Below, in pieces: positions 17,084 to 25,431 of a stretch of DNA of 64,000 nt. Positions within the stretch are counted from its first letter, which is position 1, and the number at the start of each line of letters is the position of its first letter. The notes under the pieces were generated by a model that worked only from the letters and a program-made list of their open reading frames with translations, was not told where the DNA came from and did no database searches. The position numbers were made by a program, and so were the translations under genes. The DNA is from JANQTF01 sp041741415 (GTDB lineage: Bacteria; Bacteroidota; Bacteroidia; J057): positions 1 through 64,000 of the forward strand of contig JBGSKC010000028.1 in NCBI GenBank assembly GCA_041741415.1, given 5' to 3'.

Positions 17084-19159
17084 TTATTCCTTGATTCGCT
17101 GCCACAACCGGAAAAGCCCCCAGCCGCTCAGCAATGCCACTGCCGTGAGAATACCCGCAGGCAGCACCTGGCCATACAGCCAATAGCCCATCGCAAACAG
17201 AGTAGCATAGATGGCAGCGCAGCCCACCACCATTGCCAGGACCTGCAGGCTCAGTTGCCCGGCGGCAGGACTTTCGGACATGGTATCGCCGCGCTCAGCA
17301 GCCATTTTCTTTACGGCGTCCCAGCCCCGGCCAGCCGGTCTGATTTTCTCCACAAAGCGCCTGAGTGTGGCATAATCTGTTGCAGGGGTAAGAAAAGTAA
17401 CCAGCACCCAGGTGAGGGTCGTGATTCCCACGCCTCCAACGAGGGCCACTGCATCAGGCAGGGCGACTCCAAACAAGCGGGGGTGAACCAACTGCACATA
17501 CAGCGCCACGATAAAGGAAATGGCCATGGCACTGATTTCACTCCAGGCATTGATTCGCCACCAAAACCAGCGCAAGATAAAGATGAGGCCCGTGCCTGCG
17601 CCAATCTGCAACAGAATGTTGAAGGCTTCCAGCGCGCTCGACAGCAGCAGTGCCAGCAGGGAAGCCAGCAACATCAAGCCAACGGTGGAGAGGCGGCCAA
17701 GGTTGACAAGTTCCTTGTCTCTGGCCTCCGGGCGAAGAAAGCGGAGATAAAAATCGTTCACGATATAGGAAGAACCCCAGTTGAGGTGGGTGGAAATGGT
17801 TGACATCACCGCAGCGATGAGGGAGGCTAGGATGAGGCCGATGAGCCCGGGAGGCAAAAAGCGCAGCATGGTGGGATAGGCGAGGTCCTGGCCGAGTTTG
17901 TTGAGTTCAATGTTGGGGTTGGCCAGGTGCAGATACACAATTTTTTCGGTAACGAGGGGATCGCGCTCCTTGCGTTTGGGGTCTTGCAGTTGCAGGTTGG
18001 CTTGAAGATAGGCGAGGGATTTGATTTCGGGCGATTCCGGATGAGCAGCCACGAGGCCGGCCAGGCGGTCATATTCCCCGATGCGAAGCTGGTCGGCTGC
18101 AGCTTGTGCCTCCCCTTTGAATTTTTCCAGAGAAGCCGAAAGCGCTGCCTGCTCCGCAGCGCCCACAGTGCTGAGCAGGGCAGGAGCATCCTCGTGCAGG
18201 GCAATTTGCTGCTGCCCGGGCCTCATGATCATCGGATACACCACGATCGAGGCGAGGGCCACGAGGATCCAGGGCCAGGGGCGCAGGGCATAGTGGGTGG
18301 CATTGAAAAAGAGGGTGGCACCGATGGCGTGCTTTTCGTTTTTGGCCGAAAGCATCCGCTGGGCAATGTAGCCTCCGCCGCCGGGCTCAGCACCAGGATA
18401 CCACACGCTCCACCACTGCACAGCGATGGGCAGGATCAGGAGCGTCACCACAGCGCCCCAATCGCTGAAATCGGGCAGAACGCTGAGCTTGCTCTGCAGA
18501 TCGGGATATGACAACAGGGCATCCAGCCCCTGGATTTCGGGCAGGTTTACGATCACAACGGTGGCCCATACCGAGCCGATCATGGCCATGATAAACTGAA
18601 AAAAGTCGGTGAGGAGGACCCCGCGGAGCCCGCCAAGCGAGCTATACACCGTGGTTACCACGGCAATGATCGCCAGGGTGAGCCAGCCATCGAGCCCCAG
18701 AAGGGTGGAACCGATCTTGATGGCTGCCAGGCAGACCGTGGCCATGATCATGACGTTGAAAAAGACGCCCAGGTAAATGGCCCGGAAGCCACGCAGGAAG
18801 GCAGCTTCTTTGCCGGAGTAGCGGAGTTCATAAAATTCGAGGTCGGTTACCACCTCAGAACGCCTCCAGAGCTTGGCATAGACAAACACAGTGAGCATGC
18901 CTGTGAGCAGGAAGGCCCACCAGGCCCAATTGCCGGCGATGCCGTTGTTGCGAACGATGTCTGTTACGAGGTTGGGCGTATCAGCCGAAAAGGTGGTGGC
19001 CACCATCGAGAAACCTAGGAGCCACCAGGGCATGTTGCGGCTGGAGAGGAAAAACTCAGCGGCACTGGACCCGGCTTTCCTCGCAGCCATGAGCCCGATG
19101 AGCATGGAAATGATAAAAAACGCAATGATAATCGACCAGTCCAGCCAGATGAGATTCAT
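17084..19159 (-). CDS. Sodium/solute symporter (SSS family)
   Basis: 691 aa inner-membrane transporter, with the SSS signatures LSSRNMPWWLLGFSMVATTF and the conserved YSSLGGLRGVLLTDFFQF. About 13 to 15 hydrophobic helices are visible. Between helices near residues 310 and 415 there is a long hydrophilic insertion (start RPGQQQIALHEDAPALL, end NIELNKLGQDLAYP) before MLRFLPPGLIGLILASLIAA, where core helix 8 resumes with STISTHLNWGSSYIVNDFY. The substrate (sugar, amino acid, other) cannot be read from sequence. It is longer than the usual 500 to 600 residues because of the insertion and a C-terminal extension with two extra helices. Confidence 0.92.
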   Translation of the reverse strand: MNLIWLDWSIIIAFFIISMLIGLMAARKAGSSAAEFFLSSRNMPWWLLGFSMVATTFSADTPNLVTDIVRNNGIAGNWAWWAFLLTGMLTVFVYAKLWRRSEVVTDLEFYELRYSGKEAAFLRGFRAIYLGVFFNVMIMATVCLAAIKIGSTLLGLDGWLTLAIIAVVTTVYSSLGGLRGVLLTDFFQFIMAMIGSVWATVVIVNLPEIQGLDALLSYPDLQSKLSVLPDFSDWGAVVTLLILPIAVQWWSVWYPGAEPGGGGYIAQRMLSAKNEKHAIGATLFFNATHYALRPWPWILVALASIVVYPMIMRPGQQQIALHEDAPALLSTVGAAEQAALSASLEKFKGEAQAAADQLRIGEYDRLAGLVAAHPESPEIKSLAYLQANLQLQDPKRKERDPLVTEKIVYLHLANPNIELNKLGQDLAYPTMLRFLPPGLIGLILASLIAAVMSTISTHLNWGSSYIVNDFYLRFLRPEARDKELVNLGRLSTVGLMLLASLLALLLSSALEAFNILLQIGAGTGLIFILRWFWWRINAWSEISAMAISFIVALYVQLVHPRLFGVALPDAVALVGGVGITTLTWVLVTFLTPATDYATLRRFVEKIRPAGRGWDAVKKMAAERGDTMSESPAAGQLSLQVLAMVVGCAAIYATLFAMGYWLYGQVLPAGILTAVALLSGWGLFRLWQRIKE

Positions 19160-19647
19160 GGGGAGAAAGGTTGGAGTTCGGGTAGTAGAAGTAGTTGAGG
19201 GGGAAAAGATACTTCGATTTAAGGAAACAACAAGCGAAAGAATGAAGGATCAGGAAGGTGAAAAAAAGCCGGGCGATAAAAAGCCATTGATAAATAGCAA
19301 AGGAGAAAAAATATCCGATTTAAAGTCCATATCGCTAAGTTGTCAAAGCAATTAAATACTGTTTTGCAAAATGATCCCACCCGTTCATTTTTCGGTTAAT
19401 TGCCTGTTTCGAACTAAATCATCGTGAAATTTTACTTCTAAAAAGATTATTTTGATGGAGTGCATGAATCAAGTATTTCGAGACTATTCTTTGTTAATTA
19501 TTCATTATGACCACTTTAGCGCTTGGAAAAAGAAAATATTTTCCTGAATATTCAATGATCGCTTCACTTACTAAGGAATTCCTTACAATTTATTTTCCCC
19601 ATTTGCCCACTTCATCCTGGGCCAAACCCCCTATGATCCTTTGAAAC
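19160..19647. other. Divergent AT-rich promoter region, 488 bp
   Basis: This separates the minus-strand symporter from the plus-strand run of giant secreted proteins. From about 19370 to 19600 it is clearly AT-rich. A near match to the Bacteroidota -7 element, TATTCTTTG, lies about 165 bp before the first giant gene, but its spacing is one base too long. No gene or RNA could be supported. Confidence 0.55.
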
Positions 19648-22600
19648 ATGATGATCAAGCAACACAACCGTGCCTTTTCAAGGAAAAGGCTTGGCGGAGC
19701 TATTCTGGCCACCGCTATTTTACCCCTGCTCTTTCTCCTGCTGCCGTTTCCCATTGCTACGGCACAAAGCTTCTCTCAGGGAACGCTCAACTTTAACGGG
19801 TTGGGAGGAGTCTCTTCAGGAACTTCCCTCATGTTTGGACCCGATGGCCGCCTTTATGTCCTGAGCCTGAATGGCACCATCGACATTTTCACCATCCAGC
19901 GAAACGGGCCCAATGATTATGTCGTGCTGGCCTCTGAGGAAATCCTCAGTGTCAAAGACATTCCCAACCACAACGACGACGGCTCGCTGGTAACCACCAC
20001 CAACCGGGAGGCCACGGGCCTCACCGTAGCCGGAACGGCCTCCAACCCTGTCATTTATGTCTCCTCCAGCGACCCACGGGTCGGAGGCCCCGGTGGGGAT
20101 CTCAACCTCGACACCAACTCCGGCATCATCACCCGCCTGAGCTGGACAGGCAGCACCTGGGAAGTGGTGGACCTCGTGAGAGGCTTGCCGCGCTCAGAGG
20201 AAAACCACGCGACCAACGGCCTCGAATTCGCCACAATCAACGGCACCGATTACCTCATCGTTTGTTCAGGAGGCCACACCAATGCCGGGGCTCCCTCCGA
20301 TAATTTTGCCTGGACCACAGAGTATGCCCTCTCTGCGGCCATTTTGTCGGTGAACCTCACCATGCTCAACACCATGCCTGTCTTCACCGACGGCGGGCGG
20401 CAGTATATCTATGACATCCCGACCCTGGACGATCCCAGCCGGACCAATGTAAACGGCATCACCGACCCCGACGACCCAGGCTACAATGGCGCAGACCTCG
20501 GTGACCCCTGGGGAGGAAACGACGGACTCAACCAGGCCATGATTGTGCAGGGCGGCCCGGTTCAGATCTTTTCTCCCGGCTACCGCAACACCTATGACCT
20601 TGTTTTGACAGCTTCCGGAGCTGTGTATGCTACCGACAACGGGGCTAATGGCGGCTGGGGAGGCCTCCCCGAAAACGAAGGCGTTAGCGGCAACGTCACC
20701 AACAACTACATCGCGGGTGAGCCCGGAAGTGGCTCGGCGGTGGGTGGTGAGCAGGTCAACAATACCGACCACCTTTCGCTCATTACAACCAACATCCAGA
20801 GCTACCTGTTCGGGTCTTTTTATGGAGGCCACCCAACTCCGGTACGCGCCAACCCGGTTGGGGCAGGCTTGTTTACCAACCCCACCGCCAACGCCACCAC
20901 GGGGGCTATTTTCAGAACCCTTACCTATGATCCCGACGGTTCCCGGCCTAATTCCACCAATGACCCCACCATTGCCCTGCCAGCCAACTGGCCACCTGTG
21001 CCTGTTGGTCTTGCCAACCCGGTCGAGGGCGACTGGCGCGCGCCAGGCGGCACAAACCCCGACGGCCCCAACGATGCTGTTGTGACCACCTGGGGCACCA
21101 ACACCAACGGCATCGATGAATACACGGCCTCTAATTTCGGAGGAGCCATGCAGGGCGACCTGCTCGCCGGGAAAAACGGCGGCGTGCTGCGGAGAGTGGA
21201 ACTGAACCCCGACGGCAGCCTCCAAACCCTCACCAACGAATTCATTTCCAACCTCGGCGGAAACGCGCTCGGGATCACCTGCAACGGAGATTCCGACCCG
21301 TTTCCCGGCACCATCTGGGTAGCTCCGTTCAACGGCAGCATCATTGTGCTGGAGCCTCAGGACTTTGTCATCTGCATCCCGCCGGGAGACCCGGCCTACA
21401 ACCCGCTGGCCGACAACGACAGCGACGGCTACTCGAATCAGGATGAAGTGGATAACGGTTCGGATCCATGCAACGGCGGTTCTCAGCCCAATGATTTTGA
21501 CAAAACCGCAGGCGGAACCCTTGTTTCAGACCTCAACGACATCGACGACGACAACGACGGCATTGCTGATGCGCAGGACCCCTTCCAATTGGGTGACCCG
21601 ACCGTGGGAGGTTCCGATGCTTTCCTCCTGCCGGTTGACAACGAGCTTCTTTCCGACAACCCTGTTTTGAAAGGATATCTTGGCCTTGGGTTTACCGGGC
21701 TGATGAACAACGGCGCTGCCAACCCCAACTGGCTGAACTGGCTCGACCGCAGGGACGACCCCAGCGACCCCAACCCGAACGATATTCTGGGGGGAGCTGT
21801 TGGAGCCATGACGATGCAAATGACCGCGGGAACGGCCCTCGGAACCGCCAATAACCAGGAAAAAGGCTTCCAGTATGGCGTTCAGGTGAGCACAGCAACA
21901 GGGCCTTTTGTGGTTCATGGCCGCCTGCTCAATTTCACCGACCCGCTGCAGTTATATGGAGCCCAGGCACCCGCCAACGGCGAACTGGGGATTTTTATCG
22001 GAGATGGCACCCAGAGCAATTTCGTTCAGGTGGTGTTGAACCAGAGTGGGGTGGAAGCCCTCCAGGAAACAGGAGATGTTTCACAAACCCCTCTTTTTCA
22101 AGCTATTGCCCCTGCCAACCGCCCGGGAAATGTCGCCGATTTTTACCTGCAGATCAATCCGGTGAATGGAGAAATTCAGGTTCAGTATGCCCTGGATAAC
22201 GGCGCTGTTGCCACCCTGGGAACCCTCACTGCACAGGGAGCTGTGCTCCAGGCCATACAAACTGGCAGCCTGGATCTGGCAGTGGGATTGATCGGCTCGT
22301 CGCACACCACAGGCGTGGAGCTGGAAGGAACCTGGGATTTGCTGACGGTGACAGGAGCCCAGCCCTCCATTTCACAAGCCCTGCCCGATGTGGAAGCATT
22401 TGTGAATGATCCGAATCAGCTGATTGACCTTTCCCAGTATTTCGACGATGACGGCGGCACTGCCAGCCTGACCTTTTCTGTTCAGTCCAACAGCAACCCC
22501 GCCATTGGAGCAAGCCTTGCCGGGAACCAGCTCACCCTCAGCTTCCCCGCCACCCCTGCTACCAGCACCGTTGTGATCCGGGCCACTGACCCGGGAGGAT

Positions 22601-25365
22601 TGTTCATTGAACAGAGCTTTGTGGTGCAGGTGACCAACCAGCCTGTGGTGCTGTTCAGGGTGAATGCCGGTGGTGTGCTGATTACCTCCACGGATGCCCC
22701 CAACCCCGACTGGGCCGCCAATACCGGCACAGGAGCCCAGACCGGCAACGGCTTTGCTGTGAACACCGGCAACATTTCCACCCACAACATTACCAACCTC
22801 CACAGCTCTGTGCCAGCCTATGCGCCGGTAGGGTTGTTTGCGAATGAAAGATGGGATCCGTCTACGACTCCGGCCATGGAGTGGACCTTCAACACCGGCA
22901 ACGGCAACTTCATCGCCAACCTGTATATGGGCAATGGATTTTCGGGGACTTCTGCCCCGGGCCAGCGCGTGTTTGACATTCAGATAGAGGGAAGTTTGGT
23001 GGCGAATGACAAAGACCTCGCAGCACAGTATGGCCACCAGACAGGTGCCATGGAAAGCTACAATGTGACGGTGACCGACGGCGTGCTCAACATTGTGTTT
23101 CTGCATCAGGTGGAAAACCCGCTCATCAATGCCATCGAAATTCTGGGAGCAGGAGCCGGATTTCCTCCGCTTGCGCTGGATCCGATCGCGAATCAAACCA
23201 ACTTTGAGAATGACCTGATCAACCTCACCGTGACCTCCAGCGGCGGAGATCCCAACGAAAACCCGACTTATTCTGCCAGTGGCCTCCCGCAGGGCATTCA
23301 GATAGAACCTACTACCGGCCTGATTTTCGGCACTATTTCCGGCGGCAGCGCCACGATGAGCCCCTTCAATGTACAGGTATTGGTTTCAAAACCTTCCAGC
23401 GGGGTGGTGAGCACCAACTTTACCTGGGATGTATTCCCCGGATCCAACGCCTCCACAGCCCTCATTGAAGTGACACCGGCCTCCGGCATTAATGTCAGCA
23501 CCTTCGGCACAGGTTCCTTCCAGATCACCAACACTGCAGGATCTGGTGCCAACATCACGAGTGTGACCTTCGACATGACCACCGGCTTTCTTCCCAACAT
23601 GGTGTTTGACCCGGCAGGGACAGCAGGCGACCTCACGGCCAAGCCCTTTACCATCAACGCCAACCCTGGTGTGGGAACAGTGAACCATACCTTTGGGGCG
23701 CCGCTCGGGAATGGCGGATTCCAGCAACTGACAATCACCTTCACCGACTTCAATCCCGGCGAATTGTTCACCTTCTCCCTCGACCAGGATCCCACCTCGA
23801 TGGAAGGACTTAACGCCCCCGGCCCCAATGATGCCGGAAGCGTGTCGGGGCTGGAGCAGGCGGGCTCGACCCTCACCGTGACCTTTGACGACGGCAGCAC
23901 CCAAACCGGAAGCCTGTTCAGCGACGGATCAGACGGTGGTGCGACAGCCGTGGTGGCAGATAACCTTCCCGGCTCTCCTGTCATTGAGGCCGTGGGCCAC
24001 CCTTCCCCCGCCACAGTTTCTAATGCCCAGCAAACCATCCTGATTACCAACGGCCCGCTCAATGGCACAGTCGCGCTGCTGCAGGTTGAGGCAGGCTTTT
24101 TTGAAGGAGGAGCTAATCTGAACCAACTGCCTTATGAAGTGAACAGCGTGGTGGACGTGATCCGGACCACCGGAATTTCGCTTGACGCGCTGGGGACCGC
24201 AACTGTCAATGTGACCCTCACCGATTCCAACCCGGAGGCAGGCTATAACTACTTCCTGGCGGTTGTGGAAGATGGAAGCCGGTTCGGCCTGGCCTCAAAC
24301 CCTGTGATTTTGTACTACGATCAGCAGGCTCCTCCTGCTCCGGGAACCGTGCTGTACCGGGTGAATACCGGCGGTGCGACAGTTGCAGCGACCGATGCGC
24401 CGAACCCGGACTGGAGTGAGGACAGCGGCAACCAGGGAGCAGCTGGCAATACGCCTTACCTGGCTGCGCTCTCAACCGGCGGAAGCACCTACACCGCTTC
24501 GGCCGGGGGCGCCCACCCGGGTCCGATCATCATGACAGACCCCTCGATTCCAGCAGGAACCCCGGTGACGATTTTTGAATCGGAGCGGTATGATGCAGTG
24601 GGTGTGCCCGAAATGCTGTACCAGTTTCCGGTGGCAGCGGGAACGACAGTGGAAGTGAGGCTGTATTTTGCAGAGTTGTTTGGTCAGATTGATCTGCCGG
24701 GCGAGCGCGTGTTTGATGTGTCTGTAGAAGGATCCGTTCCTCCGCAACTGGACAACCTCGACCCTCTGGCGATTGCCGGTCCTAAAGGCGCTTTTATGCG
24801 CTCGCATCAGGTGACTGTTGCAGATGGCACCCTTGACATTGAATTCCTCCACGGCGTAGAAAACCCGGCCATCAAAGGCATTGAAATCCTGGCCGCCACC
24901 ACCCCCACCACTGCCGACTTGTCGATTTCTGCCAGCCTGGAAGGGAAAACCGATTTTTCAGGCCAGTATACCGCCATTCTGTATCCCGTTGGTTCCACCA
25001 CGGCGATAGACACCATCACCGCGATGGCGGGCAGCAACGGCCAGTTGACACTGGCGGGCATCACGCCTGGCAGCTATCAGATTGCCCTGAAATACCCGAA
25101 CTGTCTCCAGGCCGTGCAAACAATGACCCTGGCTGCCGGACCTAATGCCGCTGCTTTCGGTCCGCTGGATGCTGGCGACGCCAATAACGACAATGCTGTA
25201 ACCCTGCTGGACTTCTCCACCCTAGTTATCAGCTTTAATCTCGCCAACGGTACTTCGGGCTTTGTGCCCCTGGCCGATTTCAACGGCGACGGCGTGGTGA
25301 GTCTGCTCGACTTTTCCCTGCTGTCTGGCAACTACAACACCCTTGGCCAGGAGCCATCCAACTAA
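19648..25365 (+). CDS. Secreted malectin/beta-propeller protein ending in a dockerin, 1905 aa
   Basis: Order by residue: signal peptide 1-40 (LPLLFLLLPFPIATAQ); beta-propeller of glucose/sorbosone-dehydrogenase or NHL type about 41-580 (FGPDGRLYVL, GLEFATINGTDYLIV); calcium-binding TSP3-type repeats 588-650 (DNDSDGYSNQDE, DIDDDNDGIADAQDPF); LamG-like sandwich 655-900; Ig-like 905-1000; malectin 1000-1169 (VLFRVNAGG, GQRVFDIQIEGS); He_PIG-like Ig 1172-1260; the recurrent FDPxGTAGD module 1268-1440 with its partner to 1560; malectin 1567-1748; small beta domain; dockerin 1840-1905 with paired loops GDANNDNAVTLLDFS and ADFNGDGVVSLLDFS. There is no T9SS tail. Probably surface-located, binding glycans and docking on a cohesin. 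No catalytic site is evident. Confidence 0.85.
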   Translation: MMIKQHNRAFSRKRLGGAILATAILPLLFLLLPFPIATAQSFSQGTLNFNGLGGVSSGTSLMFGPDGRLYVLSLNGTIDIFTIQRNGPNDYVVLASEEILSVKDIPNHNDDGSLVTTTNREATGLTVAGTASNPVIYVSSSDPRVGGPGGDLNLDTNSGIITRLSWTGSTWEVVDLVRGLPRSEENHATNGLEFATINGTDYLIVCSGGHTNAGAPSDNFAWTTEYALSAAILSVNLTMLNTMPVFTDGGRQYIYDIPTLDDPSRTNVNGITDPDDPGYNGADLGDPWGGNDGLNQAMIVQGGPVQIFSPGYRNTYDLVLTASGAVYATDNGANGGWGGLPENEGVSGNVTNNYIAGEPGSGSAVGGEQVNNTDHLSLITTNIQSYLFGSFYGGHPTPVRANPVGAGLFTNPTANATTGAIFRTLTYDPDGSRPNSTNDPTIALPANWPPVPVGLANPVEGDWRAPGGTNPDGPNDAVVTTWGTNTNGIDEYTASNFGGAMQGDLLAGKNGGVLRRVELNPDGSLQTLTNEFISNLGGNALGITCNGDSDPFPGTIWVAPFNGSIIVLEPQDFVICIPPGDPAYNPLADNDSDGYSNQDEVDNGSDPCNGGSQPNDFDKTAGGTLVSDLNDIDDDNDGIADAQDPFQLGDPTVGGSDAFLLPVDNELLSDNPVLKGYLGLGFTGLMNNGAANPNWLNWLDRRDDPSDPNPNDILGGAVGAMTMQMTAGTALGTANNQEKGFQYGVQVSTATGPFVVHGRLLNFTDPLQLYGAQAPANGELGIFIGDGTQSNFVQVVLNQSGVEALQETGDVSQTPLFQAIAPANRPGNVADFYLQINPVNGEIQVQYALDNGAVATLGTLTAQGAVLQAIQTGSLDLAVGLIGSSHTTGVELEGTWDLLTVTGAQPSISQALPDVEAFVNDPNQLIDLSQYFDDDGGTASLTFSVQSNSNPAIGASLAGNQLTLSFPATPATSTVVIRATDPGGLFIEQSFVVQVTNQPVVLFRVNAGGVLITSTDAPNPDWAANTGTGAQTGNGFAVNTGNISTHNITNLHSSVPAYAPVGLFANERWDPSTTPAMEWTFNTGNGNFIANLYMGNGFSGTSAPGQRVFDIQIEGSLVANDKDLAAQYGHQTGAMESYNVTVTDGVLNIVFLHQVENPLINAIEILGAGAGFPPLALDPIANQTNFENDLINLTVTSSGGDPNENPTYSASGLPQGIQIEPTTGLIFGTISGGSATMSPFNVQVLVSKPSSGVVSTNFTWDVFPGSNASTALIEVTPASGINVSTFGTGSFQITNTAGSGANITSVTFDMTTGFLPNMVFDPAGTAGDLTAKPFTINANPGVGTVNHTFGAPLGNGGFQQLTITFTDFNPGELFTFSLDQDPTSMEGLNAPGPNDAGSVSGLEQAGSTLTVTFDDGSTQTGSLFSDGSDGGATAVVADNLPGSPVIEAVGHPSPATVSNAQQTILITNGPLNGTVALLQVEAGFFEGGANLNQLPYEVNSVVDVIRTTGISLDALGTATVNVTLTDSNPEAGYNYFLAVVEDGSRFGLASNPVILYYDQQAPPAPGTVLYRVNTGGATVAATDAPNPDWSEDSGNQGAAGNTPYLAALSTGGSTYTASAGGAHPGPIIMTDPSIPAGTPVTIFESERYDAVGVPEMLYQFPVAAGTTVEVRLYFAELFGQIDLPGERVFDVSVEGSVPPQLDNLDPLAIAGPKGAFMRSHQVTVADGTLDIEFLHGVENPAIKGIEILAATTPTTADLSISASLEGKTDFSGQYTAILYPVGSTTAIDTITAMAGSNGQLTLAGITPGSYQIALKYPNCLQAVQTMTLAAGPNAAAFGPLDAGDANNDNAVTLLDFSTLVISFNLANGTSGFVPLADFNGDGVVSLLDFSLLSGNYNTLGQEPSN

Positions 25366-25380
25366 TTCCCTCCCATTCCC

Positions 25381-25403
25381 CCTCCGGTGCCTGGCACCGG
25401 AGG
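25381..25403 (+). terminator. 10-bp hairpin between dockerin gene and cohesin gene
   Basis: CCTCCGGTGC, loop CTG, GCACCGGAGG, a perfect stem 16 bases after the dockerin gene's stop. No T-run follows, so it is at best a weak or attenuating terminator and could equally be a processing or mRNA-stability hairpin; read-through into the cohesin gene is likely. Confidence 0.5.
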
Positions 25404-25431
25404 GCTTCATTCACCCCCTACGATTCAAACC

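Noticed and set aside
19483..19492. TATTCTTTG as promoter of the dockerin gene
   Set aside because: One base too many between TA and TTTG, and no TTTG at the -33 position.
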